Shown one piece after another: positions 1 through 6,723 of a stretch of 31,904 nt of DNA. Under the pieces are notes generated by a model. The model was not told the DNA's origin, made no database searches, and saw only the letters and a program-made list of their open reading frames with translations. Position numbers and translations under genes: made by a program. Each line of letters begins with the position of its first letter. The first letter of the stretch is position 1. The stretch lies in NCBI GenBank assembly GCA_038252945.1, contig JBBSHN010000016.1, positions 1 to 31,904 of the forward strand. The letters are read 5' to 3'. This DNA comes from JAUJOE01 sp038252945. GTDB taxonomy: Bacteria; Actinomycetota; Actinomycetes; Propionibacteriales; Nocardioidaceae.

Positions 1-603
1 CCGTGTCCCTTCCGGGGCCGCAGTGTATGCGGTCAGTGGTACCGTCTGCTGGTCCCAGGAGTATGTGGTCATTTCCAGCTCCCGCGAACACCAGGTCTCG
101 GCCCAAGCCGGGTAGAAGTTACCTTTTCCGGAACCTGCGCGGATAATGTCATCGCCGGTGTTGCCCTTGTAAAAGGTATGGATACCTTTGTTTGCCGCTC
201 GTGGGACCCGGTCGCCGCCTCCGATGACAACGTCGTCGCCGCGACCGCCTGCGAGCTCAAACTCGGTTCCGGCCTCACCACGAAGCACTTCGAAACCTGC
301 TTGCCCCAATAGGGCGTCGTGCCCAGCACCGCCTCCGATGACGTCGTTACCTGACAACCCCACCACGAAGTCCCCGCCTCGTCCACCGACGACGACATCG
401 CGGCCCTTTCCTCCAAGGATCCAATCGTGCCTCTGTAATCCGGCGATTTGATCGTTGCCAGCCCGACCAAGAATGTGGTCGGATTGAGCGGTGCCGCGGA
501 TCTGATCTGGACCGTTGGTACCCTTCACCACCATCGCCGCTGCAGGTGACGCCCCCGCCACCACCGCTGCCACGACCGTTCCCGCCGCTAGCAATCGGCG
601 CAT
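1..603 (-). CDS. Secreted RTX-type (haemolysin-type) calcium-binding protein, partial at the left edge, apparent frameshift
   Basis: Reading leftward from ATG at 601-603 gives a signal peptide (MRRLLAAGTVVAAVVAGASP, then an Ala-rich cleavage region). It is followed by many glycine/aspartate nonapeptide-like units such as GRAGNDQIAG, GKGRDVVVGG, GLSGNDVIGG, GRGDDVVIGG and GNTGDDIIRA. This is the calcium-binding beta-roll pattern of RTX repeats, so the product should be exported and fold on binding extracellular Ca2+. A purine-rich GAGGGAAGGG lies upstream of the ATG. After GSGKG (about nt 120) the ATG frame turns into non-repetitive sequence (FYPAWAETW). The RTX pattern resumes in another frame (GAGNDHILLGPADG, DRIHCGPGRD) to the edge. 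One missing base near nt 100-125 would explain this, either a real frameshift or a sequence error. The 3' end lies outside the window. The family call is firm; the role is unknown. Confidence 0.75.
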   Translation of the reverse strand, partial: MRRLLAAGTVVAAVVAGASPAAAMVVKGTNGPDQIRGTAQSDHILGRAGNDQIAGLQRHDWILGGKGRDVVVGGRGGDFVVGLSGNDVIGGGAGHDALLGQAGFEVLRGEAGTEFELAGGRGDDVVIGGGDRVPRAANKGIHTFYKGNTGDDIIRAGSGKGNFYPAWAETWCSRELEMTTYSWDQQTVPLTAYTAAPEGTR

Positions 604-802
604 AACCTCAAACCCTTCCCTCGAGAACTCCACAAGGCTTTGGCGTCGCAGCGCTGCCGTATTTCGGTGCCGGTCTGGCCGCGGAGACTCTCGGATGTCT
701 CCCCCCAGCCAACCCGCACACCAGTTACCCAGACAGCAGGGGCAGGCGTTGGATCACGGTTGCGGACGCGCTGGAGAACGGCTAGCCCCTCAACGTTGGG
801 AC

Positions 803-837
803 GGGCAGGGCACCGAGGGCAACTCGGCGCCCTGCCC
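803..837 (+). terminator. Strong hairpin, rho-independent-terminator-like
   Basis: GGGCAGGGC at 803-811 pairs with GCCCTGCCC at 829-837. Inside it CCGAG (813-817) pairs with CTCGG (823-827), giving a 14-pair stem with one mismatch and a 5-nt loop, followed by TTT. It sits more than 150 nt upstream of the RTX gene and downstream of no convincing plus-strand gene, so the transcript it would end is unclear. On the minus strand it lies downstream of the 935-1066 remnant. Confidence 0.5.
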
Positions 838-934
838 TTTGGCGGCGGTCGACCAGGAATCCGCCGCCGTGGGGGGATTCCAGGCCGGAGACAGCATCAC
901 TAAACGCCGACCCCCGGACTCCGCGCCCCACGCT

Positions 935-1066
935 TCACCGCTTCTTGCGGTTGTCCTTCATGGGCTCAGCGGCACCGCTGGCGAGAAGCTGATGGGCGAG
1001 GTGAGAGTCGACCCACACCACGGACCCGCCGCCGACCTGCTGCTGCTTGCCGTTGTGGTCGTCGGC
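935..1066 (-). pseudogene. Possible remnant ORF (C-terminal fragment, no start)
   Basis: One minus-strand frame reads ADDHNGKQQQVGGGSVVWVD followed by SHLAHQLLASGAAEPMKDNR, then KKR and a TGA stop at 935-937. The composition looks protein-like, unlike the surrounding Arg/Pro-rich frames. A TAG stop directly precedes the first codon, and no ATG or GTG allows a sensible start. It could be the tail of a decayed gene or chance. I do not recognise the family. Confidence 0.2.
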
Positions 1067-1229
1067 CTAATCCGAGGGGTTTCAGCGGCGAAGGATGTTG
1101 ACGGCCGCTCTTGGGCGACGGTAGCGCTCTTCTGCGCAGCGCCTCAACGTCGCTCGGCAACTGCGTCACTCAACTTCACCTTCCCCTACTTTCTGTTAAT
1201 GTCTAATTACGGAGAGGGAGGAGATTGCT

Positions 1230-1694
1230 GTGATTCGACGGATTGTCATAGCGGGGGTCATCGGGTTCATCGCATCAACGGCGGCTCCAACTTTCGGCTT
1301 CAGTGACGCGCCCCGGCACCGGATTGAATGCCGCGACAAGAGCGGAGTATCGCTGAGCAGAGTTCGTTACAACCCTCCAGCCAACGCGCGACATGGAATT
1401 AACAGCGAACGTGTCATCATCACCAATCAAGGGCGACACGCACGAAACCTGAACGGCTGGTCGCTCCGTGATGGCGCAGGGCATGCGTACCGCTTTCCTC
1501 GGACCAGCCTGCAGCCCGGTCGCTCGGTCATCGTTCACACCGGGCATGGCAAGCAGCACCCCCACAACCGCTACTGGGGTCGGAACCACCCGGTGTGGAA
1601 CGACACCCATGACCAAGCGAAGCTCCGAAACCGCGCCGGCTCACCGGTCGACTCGTGCAAATGGCGCCATGGCGGCCGCTCGACACGCTGTTAG
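1230..1694 (+). CDS. Secreted lamin-tail-domain (LTD) protein
   Basis: A 154-residue protein starting at GTG 1230, chosen because the strong ribosome binding site GGAGAGGGAGGAG (1211-1223) sits 6 nt before it. Residues 1-24 form a signal peptide (IRRIVIAGVIGFIASTAAPT). The rest matches the LTD immunoglobulin-like beta fold. The typical pattern is a charged strand with ERVIITNQG, then NLNGWSLRD, YRFPRTSLQPG, VIVHTGHG and WGRNHPVWND, ending near DSCKW. LTD proteins in bacteria are exported and often attached to nucleases or surface proteins. Here the domain stands alone, so it may bind cell-surface polymer or DNA. The first Cys (near residue 34) and the one in DSCKW could form a disulfide. A hairpin 24 nt after the stop is a likely terminator. 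The family call is confident; the function is unknown. Confidence 0.85.
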   Translation: MIRRIVIAGVIGFIASTAAPTFGFSDAPRHRIECRDKSGVSLSRVRYNPPANARHGINSERVIITNQGRHARNLNGWSLRDGAGHAYRFPRTSLQPGRSVIVHTGHGKQHPHNRYWGRNHPVWNDTHDQAKLRNRAGSPVDSCKWRHGGRSTRC

Positions 1695-1717
1695 AGCCGT
1701 CCGGCAACCGACTGTGC

Positions 1718-1741
1718 CCGTGTTGGCGGTGGGCAACACGG
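1718..1741 (+). terminator. Hairpin downstream of the LTD gene
   Basis: CCGTGTTG (1718-1725) pairs perfectly with CAACACGG (1734-1741) around an 8-nt loop, 24 nt after the LTD stop codon. There is no U-run after it, so termination is plausible rather than certain. Confidence 0.4.
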
Positions 1742-2057
1742 TCTATGTGGCTGGTGATGAAGGAGGTCGGTGATCCCCTCCAAGGTGCTGCACGACATCT
1801 GCCGAGCGGTCACCGTAAGGCTTTCGGCGGCTACATCGGTGGTGGTGGCTGCTACACGCCCCTTGGCGTCCGCGCCCCACTGAACTGAGTTTCAGGTTGC
1901 ACAGATCACAGCGGGAATGGCCACTGGAGCCTTGAGAAATGGTGGCGTTGAAGACGTGGCGCCAGGCGGCTCAGATGCACCGAGATCGGCGATCCGAATT
2001 GACGAAAATCAGGCGGCTGCGAGTGGCCGGATTCGCCCGATTTGGCCTAGCTCGACT

Positions 2058-2068
2058 TTACGCTATGC
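2058..2068 (+). promoter_or_regulatory. 11-bp motif shared with the leader of the 11188 Wzz gene
   Basis: TTACGCTATGC occurs here, 92 nt before the 2161 gene, and again at 11155-11165, 22 nt before the 11188 gene. CTCGACTT (2051-2058) abuts this copy and its reverse complement AAGTCGAG lies at 11135-11142. TACGCT fits an actinobacterial -10 box (TANNNT). A shared promoter or operator is an inference. Confidence 0.35.
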
Positions 2069-2074
2069 ACATAA

Positions 2075-2120
2075 GTGATTACAGTCAGTTAGATGTCCCA
2101 ATGTTTCGACTGTGAATCAC
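2075..2120. promoter_or_regulatory. Long interrupted inverted repeat before the Tat glycosidase-like gene
   Basis: GTGATTACAGTC (2075-2086) is complementary to GACTGTGAATCAC (2108-2120) apart from one bulged base, with 21 nt between the arms. It lies in the AT-rich leader 40 nt upstream of the 2161 start. It could be an operator for a dimeric regulator or a leader-RNA stem. Confidence 0.45.
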
Positions 2121-2160
2121 GGTTGCTCACGGCAGCCAGTCAGCTGACGGGAGTGCACTG

Positions 2161-3078
2161 ATGACGACACTGAATCGACGAGATTTCATGCTCACAGGTG
2201 CGGCGGCCGGTATCGGTTTGCTGCTGGGCGACTTTCGGCAATCTGCGCTTGCTGGCACGGTTGCCACGACAACGAGCTGCGGTAACCCAGGGCCGAGCGG
2301 TAGTACGTCAACACCGTTGGTGGGCGCGAGAATCAACGACGTCACTTGGGCTCAGGCCGACCAGCAGATCGGGCCGATTCGTGTCACGAGGCTCTTCTAC
2401 ACCGGCCAGCTCCCCTCATCGTTCACTCGGCAGGGTGTGCCCACGGGCGTGAGGCTCATCGTCTCGTACAAGCAGGGCGGAAACACTGCCTCGTACGTCA
2501 GGAGCATTCCGGCCACTGAGGACGTCGAACTCGTCTTCCACCACGAGCCAGAGGGTGGCGACTTCTCGAGCGGCGCGGCGTTTGTGTCCGCGTTCAACGC
2601 TGAGCAGCAGGTAGCGAAGGCAGCGAATCCGAGCATTCCGTTCGGCTTCATCGCCGGCGGCTACCAGTACCGCCCGGGCAACAACGGCTACACCGGTGCC
2701 TACGTGCCACCTCAGGCAGACCGCTACTACATGGACTCCTATCAGCGCGGTGGCACGGAGGCCAAGTGGTCACCAATCCTGCCGGCGTCCCAAGATCCCC
2801 AGGTGCAGCGCTACATCACGCTGTTGGGGAACATCGGTAAGCAGTTCAATGGGTTCACCGAGTACGCGCGCGGAGTTGTGTGGTCTGGGAACCCGCTGAC
2901 GAGCCAGATGGTTCAAGAGCGCCTAGCGGTGTTCAAGGCCGACAATGCCTATCTGCGGACGCTGCCCGCATTCAGGGTGTTGTCCTACTGGTACACCACC
3001 GACAAGTTCTCGGGTCGGCAGTGGCGGTTGACAGACGCCACGTCGCAGGCGGGCTGGCAGGCGGTAGCTGCCTCCTGA
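2161..3078 (+). CDS. Tat-exported glycoside-hydrolase-like protein (clan GH-A type, GH26-like)
   Basis: A 305-residue protein. The N-terminus carries a twin-arginine signal (LNRRDFMLTGAAAGIGLLLG), so it is exported folded. The mature part looks like a small TIM-barrel glycosidase. Glu129 in VFHHEPEG fits the acid/base and Glu234 in GFTEYARG the nucleophile, and an aromatic late strand (VLSYWYTTD) is also typical. The start ATG follows a GGGAG box. The layout matches the 339-residue Tat protein at 15647-16666, which has WHEPND and SEFN at the corresponding places, so the two bracket the polysaccharide locus. The likely role is cutting, trimming or releasing the exported polymer. The 3' end faces the GT26 gene with only 8 nt between, over a strong hairpin. 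Substrate and exact GH family are not determinable here. Confidence 0.7.
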   Translation: MTTLNRRDFMLTGAAAGIGLLLGDFRQSALAGTVATTTSCGNPGPSGSTSTPLVGARINDVTWAQADQQIGPIRVTRLFYTGQLPSSFTRQGVPTGVRLIVSYKQGGNTASYVRSIPATEDVELVFHHEPEGGDFSSGAAFVSAFNAEQQVAKAANPSIPFGFIAGGYQYRPGNNGYTGAYVPPQADRYYMDSYQRGGTEAKWSPILPASQDPQVQRYITLLGNIGKQFNGFTEYARGVVWSGNPLTSQMVQERLAVFKADNAYLRTLPAFRVLSYWYTTDKFSGRQWRLTDATSQAGWQAVAAS

Positions 3079-3086
3079 GGGATGAG

Positions 3087-3913
3087 TCAGTCGGAGTCAG
3101 TGCCGGCGGCGCCGCGTCCAGACGCGGCGGCCGCCGGCATCTGGCGATTGCGCCTGATGGCTGATGTGGCAAGCAGTCGAAGAGCGAACGGAAGGTCGTG
3201 GCGCAGATAGCGCTCCGCCAGCCGACCGGGCTCCTGCGCTAGACGGTAGACCCACTCCAGACCGAGCTTCTGAAAGATGAGCGGAGCCCTGGGAGTGACC
3301 CCTGCCGCCATCGCTATGGCCGCGCCACAGCCAACGAACCAGGTCTGCGGCAGCAGCTCAGTCAACTGCACGATGAGCCGCTCCTGCTTGGGACACCCCA
3401 AGCCGACGTAGACGACATCCGGGCGAGCGGTGGTGACGCGGTCGATCGTGTCCTGCAGGGTGGCGACCTGACGTTCGAATCCGTACGGCGGGGAGTAGCA
3501 GCCGGCGATCTGGATGCCGGGGTAGGACTTCTTCAGCGCGCTTGCGGCCTGCTCCGGGACGCCCGGTTCACCACCGAGCAGGTAGATCGACCGGTGATCG
3601 GGGGCAAGCTCCTCGGTCAGCGTGAAAATGAGAGAGGAGCCGGTCACACGCTCATGCAGCGGTACTTTCGCCAGCCGAGCGGCCCAGATCACTGGCATCC
3701 CATCGGGTACCACGAGCGTGGCACTGGAGACCAAGTCGTGAATTTCGGTGTCTGCCGCCACGATTCGCAAGATGTCGGTGTTAGGCGTAGCGACCCATCC
3801 GCCGCGACCTTGGGTCAGAGCTGAGCGGACTGCGCAGAGGACGTCGCGTTCATTCAGCGGATCGAAGCGCATGCCGCCAAGAAAGACCCGGCCTTCAGCT
3901 GTCGAGGAGCTCA
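3087..3913 (-). CDS. WecG/TagA/CpsF family glycosyltransferase (GT26)
   Basis: A 275-residue protein with the GT26 signatures in order: ATPNTD (residues 42-47), VVPDGMPVIW (68-77), RVTGSSL (89-95), YLLGGEPG, VGLGCPKQE, and the C-terminal block GLEWVYRLAQEPGRLAERYL. GT26 enzymes transfer a sugar (N-acetylmannosaminuronic acid, N-acetylmannosamine or a related sugar) to an undecaprenyl-linked acceptor on the cytoplasmic membrane face, usually as the second step of a repeat unit. I chose ATG 3913 because it follows the upstream stop by 2 nt (TGATATG), implying translational coupling. An in-frame ATG at 3935 would add 7 residues inside the upstream gene. It is the last gene of the minus-strand arm and one of only two glycosyltransferase domains in the locus. 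The donor and acceptor sugars are unknown. Confidence 0.9.
3102..3138. terminator. Very stable hairpin between convergent genes
   Basis: GCCGGCGGCGCCGCGT pairs with ACGCGGCGGCCGCCGGC around a CCAG loop, with one bulged base. It lies inside the last codons of the GT26 gene, just past the stop of the 2161 gene. There is no U-run. It may terminate or stabilise both convergent transcripts. Confidence 0.4.
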
Positions 3914-3915
3914 TA

Positions 3916-4866
3916 TCAGTTCTGTGCCATGTCATAGAAGAGGGCGCTCACGTCCGCTGTGGCGTTCTTCACGCGGGCGATTTCCTCGTCACTGAGACGT
4001 GAGCGGTAGGAGTTCAAGGCCGTTCCCGCGCTCATCGGCCGGTACGCCGTCTTCGAAAGGCCACGAAATGCGTGCGACTTGGTCGAGCCGCCTCCGTTGG
4101 TCGACTCCTCGATTGCCTCGTCGGTCCGCTCAGCCCAGGTCAGCCCGCTGTCTTGGTACATGCTGGAAAAGGCCGAACGTGGATCGGACACCAGGTCCTC
4201 GTAGCGATGGACGTGAACGTCGCCGAGGCGACGCATCTCCGCCACGGCGCCATACAAGGCCCGCCAGAGCGCGCACATTCTGCCCAAGACGTCGCTGGAG
4301 TGCTCATAGCTCTCAAGGTCTTCGCGATAGGGTTCGAGATGGTCGCGCATCAGAGTTGGTTGAGCGAGCAGCGCGCTCACGTCGGCTTTCCAGCCGAGCT
4401 TTCGCCATGACCCCACAAGTCCCACCGGACTACGAATCAGCACGACCGCCGCGCAACCCAAACGGTCGACTAACCAGGGCACCGACATCAGCGCGAACGG
4501 ATCGTCGAGAAGGGCACGCTTTCCGGTCAATCGGCCCCGGGTAAACGCGAATCCGTACTTCAACATGCGGGCCAGGTCATAGGGGCTGTGATTAGTACGC
4601 AGTTCGGGCACGAACCGATATCGCAATGCGATTGTGTCGCGAAAAGCCCCCAGCCACTGATCTTCGTTATCACCGTTGATGTACTGATAACGATGTGTGA
4701 CGTGCGCATTGAGAACTCCTGGTGAGCGCCCCGGAGGATGGCCAGGATTTAGGGGCTCGTTGACATACACCAGTTGTCCGGATGCTCCGAGGATCTTCCC
4801 CACCCAGCTGGTCCCCGCCCGCGGCATTCCGGTGACGAGAACGGGGCGTCCGTGCGATCCCTTAAT
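3916..4866 (-). CDS. Sulfotransferase family protein, probable ATT start codon
   Basis: A PAPS-type sulfotransferase, about 316 residues. The 5'-phosphosulfate-binding loop is GMPRAGTSWVGKIL and the 3'-phosphate-binding segment is VVLIRSPVGLVGSW. The middle carries HVHRYEDLVSDP, also typical. The first ATG in frame (4827) lies inside the PSB loop and would delete the preceding beta strand (RPVLVTG). Upstream the frame stays open but contains no ATG, GTG or TTG before a stop. ATT at 4864-4866 sits 6 nt after a GAAAGGA ribosome-binding sequence and gives MKGSHGRPVLVTGMPRAG, the expected N-terminus. The start is therefore either a rare ATT or a base error for ATG. The gene is followed directly by the GT26 gene, so the two probably act on the same polymer. 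Acceptor position unknown. Confidence 0.8.
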   Translation of the reverse strand: MKGSHGRPVLVTGMPRAGTSWVGKILGASGQLVYVNEPLNPGHPPGRSPGVLNAHVTHRYQYINGDNEDQWLGAFRDTIALRYRFVPELRTNHSPYDLARMLKYGFAFTRGRLTGKRALLDDPFALMSVPWLVDRLGCAAVVLIRSPVGLVGSWRKLGWKADVSALLAQPTLMRDHLEPYREDLESYEHSSDVLGRMCALWRALYGAVAEMRRLGDVHVHRYEDLVSDPRSAFSSMYQDSGLTWAERTDEAIEESTNGGGSTKSHAFRGLSKTAYRPMSAGTALNSYRSRLSDEEIARVKNATADVSALFYDMAQN

Positions 4867-5008
4867 GTCGAGTCCTTTCGTCTGCGCACTTTGATAGCGG
4901 AAAACTTTGCATCCGATTAGAGGCGATATCTTACACTTTTGCGGTAAGTCCTGAGTGCCAAACTAGGGCCGTCATCGAACGTGCAATGGTGGCGACATTA
5001 CGGCCACG
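4867..5008. other. AT-rich gap between sulfotransferase genes, possible internal promoter
   Basis: 142 nt split the minus-strand arm. The sequence is clearly AT-richer than its neighbours. On the minus strand it contains a small CTTAC/GTAAG inverted repeat around CGCAAAAGT (about 4931-4949). A separate promoter for the 4866 and 3913 genes is plausible; I see no clean -35/-10 pair. Confidence 0.3.
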
Positions 5009-5878
5009 CTAGACAGCCCAGTTCGGTCGACGGCCCAGGATGTCGGCGAGTTGCTCGTCGTGCTGGCGGAAGTGTGTGCGGAGTTGCTCCCGGGCGTCTG
5101 CGGGCATGGATGCGCTCGGGCGGGCGTTGTGCTGCTGGAAATCCGCCGGAGCGAATGCGTGCAGGCCCAAGAAATCGAGCAGGCCGGTGAACTCTTGCTG
5201 CGGCCGCTGGAAGAACGCCTCGCTTTCCATGACATGCACCTGGGAACGATCGAAGTTGTCGAGAATTCGTTGCAGCTGCTGAGCGTATTCGCCGCGGTGA
5301 CGGTGCGAATGGTGCCGATGGCAGAAGCTCTCGTACGTAGGGTCCATCGACATCCGTTCGACCTCACCAATCAGTCGCTCGTCTTCAAGCTGCAGGGCAC
5401 TCTCGAAGTCTTCCCACTCGAACCCACGTCCGCTCTCATGCTTCCACGCTGAGAAGGCTCTCTCGACTGGGTCTCTCACCATCACGACGATATTTACGTC
5501 AGGCAGGTGCTTGGCCAGCCGCTGGATCGCGAATGGATGGAACATGTAGTACCCGCTTGCCTCGAAGGTCACGGGTTGTTCGCCTGAATTCAGTCGATGT
5601 GCTGCGGGAGCAAGCGGAAAATGCGCCCGGTACCAGTCGAACGGACGGTAGTAGTTAAGGTCGAAGTAGCGGATCCCTTTGTTGACCGTCGGTCGGATCA
5701 CTTGCGGGTGTGCGGACAGAGCCCGAAACAGTGACGTTGTACCGGCTCGGGACGCGCCCACCATGACAAATGACGGCAGTAGCCGCCAGGGAGCAGTTGT
5801 CCGGCCGAGCGTGACGTACAGGTCCCGGCTGCGCTCCTTCCATCGGCGTGGGAGCTGCTTGGTGACTCTCACTGCCAT
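5009..5878 (-). CDS. Sulfotransferase (heparan-sulfate/Sulfotransfer_1-like)
   Basis: A 289-residue cytoplasmic sulfotransferase. The PSB loop GASRAGTTSLFRAL (residues 41-54) follows a hydrophobic strand SFVMV. The PAPS 3'-phosphate motif is VMVRDPVERAFSAW (132-145). The segment KGIRYFDLNYYRPFDWYRAHFP matches the K-E-x-x-YF and WYRxHFP blocks of the N-sulfotransferase/Sulfotransfer_1 group, which act on polysaccharides. Here the usual KE is KG, so the residue most often proposed as base is changed. ATG 5878 overlaps the upstream gene by 10 nt. A GTG two codons earlier is possible. It belongs to a tightly overlapped operon with the 6720 and 8676 genes, and the His-rich HRHHSHRHRGEY is a local oddity. 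The acceptor is presumably the locus polysaccharide. Confidence 0.88.
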   Translation of the reverse strand: MAVRVTKQLPRRWKERSRDLYVTLGRTTAPWRLLPSFVMVGASRAGTTSLFRALSAHPQVIRPTVNKGIRYFDLNYYRPFDWYRAHFPLAPAAHRLNSGEQPVTFEASGYYMFHPFAIQRLAKHLPDVNIVVMVRDPVERAFSAWKHESGRGFEWEDFESALQLEDERLIGEVERMSMDPTYESFCHRHHSHRHRGEYAQQLQRILDNFDRSQVHVMESEAFFQRPQQEFTGLLDFLGLHAFAPADFQQHNARPSASMPADAREQLRTHFRQHDEQLADILGRRPNWAV

Positions 5879-6720
5879 CCCCACAGCTGTTGCAGCTCCA
5901 ACCCGAACAGGCGCTCCACCATCTCGACTTCGCCGCTGAGCTCTGAGCGGACGAACGCTGCGTCGTCGTCGGACACATGCGGCCGGTGAGCTCCGAGGGG
6001 CCGGTAGAGGGCGCGTTGGACAAGCGGTGAGCGCTTCACCGCTCCGACGAGGTTGGCGCCGTCGTGTTGGCGCACCCAGTCAGCCGTGTGTTGAGCCATC
6101 GACGCAAGCCGCTGGAATCGCGCTGAGCTGGCCGGAAGCTTCGGCTGCCGCAGCTCCTCGTCCAGATCCATGGGCGCGATGCCCAGCCATGTTGTGACGT
6201 CGTTGAGGAACCGTTGCGGCTCAGCCTCGAGATCGTCGAACGTGGCGACGTGCAGCCGTGACTTGTCGTAGTGCTGCAGGTAGCGCTGAAGCAAGGTTCC
6301 GTACCTGCCTTCCTCCAAGATCTCGGGGTGAGTCTTGAGCGTGTCCCGGAACGTCGTGGCGGCGATTCCGTGTTTGGCGAGATACAGATGTGACGAGAAG
6401 GCCCGTTCCACCGGATCCCGAAGAGTCACCATCAGCAGAACTTGCGGGCCAAGAGTAGAGGCGATGCGCTCAGGAGCCAGCGGGCTCACGAGGTAGTCCG
6501 GGCACACCTCGCCCACCACAGACTGGCTTTCCGTGGCGTCGCGGAAGTGGGAGGCGTACCAAGCGGTGCCGCGTTCGTAGTACCGGCTGAAGTAGTACAG
6601 GTCCTTCGCACGGGTGAGGAACACCTCAGGGTGACGAATGAGCACCTCGTGAAGCCAGGTGGAACCAGACTTGCCAGGCCCGATATGGAGAAAGTTCGGA
6701 AGTCGAGGGTCATGCGCCAT
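5869..6720 (-). CDS. Sulfotransferase (Sulfotransfer family)
   Basis: A 283-residue sulfotransferase with PSB loop IGPGKSGSTWLHEVL (residues 13-27), the KDLYYFSRYYERGTAWYASHF block (39-59) and 3'-phosphate motif TLRDPVERAFSSHLY (99-113). The KD-x-YYF segment corresponds to the conserved KE-x-YF of polysaccharide O-/N-sulfotransferases. It starts 3 nt after the stop of the sulfotransferase-GT2 fusion gene, with GGGATGG upstream inside that gene, and its 3' end overlaps the next sulfotransferase. It is about 290 residues like its neighbour but its loops differ, so the two probably sulfate different positions rather than being recent duplicates. No signal peptide or membrane segment is seen, so sulfation would occur on the cytoplasmic side before export. 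Confidence 0.9.
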   Translation of the reverse strand: MAHDPRLPNFLHIGPGKSGSTWLHEVLIRHPEVFLTRAKDLYYFSRYYERGTAWYASHFRDATESQSVVGEVCPDYLVSPLAPERIASTLGPQVLLMVTLRDPVERAFSSHLYLAKHGIAATTFRDTLKTHPEILEEGRYGTLLQRYLQHYDKSRLHVATFDDLEAEPQRFLNDVTTWLGIAPMDLDEELRQPKLPASSARFQRLASMAQHTADWVRQHDGANLVGAVKRSPLVQRALYRPLGAHRPHVSDDDAAFVRSELSGEVEMVERLFGLELQQLWGWQ

Positions 6721-6723
6721 GTG

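Larger units (their letters stand above)
604..1229. other. 626-nt intergenic region without a convincing gene
   Basis: No reading frame here looks coding. The open frames are rich in Arg, Pro and Ser and lack a domain or ribosome binding site. The stretch holds a strong hairpin (803-837), a 7-bp inverted repeat (856-862 with 875-881), a possible minus-strand gene remnant (935-1066) and the upstream region of the lamin-tail gene. Confidence 0.6.
1742..2160. other. Intergenic and leader region upstream of the first glycosidase-like gene
   Basis: No supported gene. A 37-codon frame from GTG 1770 has an AGGAGG only 3 nt before it but reads as low-complexity Val/Ala/Ser. The right half becomes clearly AT-richer (about 2050-2120) and holds the TTACGCTATGC motif (2058-2068) and the long inverted repeat at 2075-2120, so it is probably the promoter and leader of the 2161 gene. 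Confidence 0.5.

Noticed and set aside
515..1306. 263-codon plus-strand open frame
   Set aside because: It begins antisense to the RTX signal peptide, crosses the hairpin at 803-837 and ends inside the LTD gene. Its composition is not protein-like.
1770..1883. 37-codon ORF with an AGGAGG upstream
   Set aside because: Spacing to the GTG is only 3 nt and the product is low-complexity Val/Ala/Ser. Evidence is too thin.
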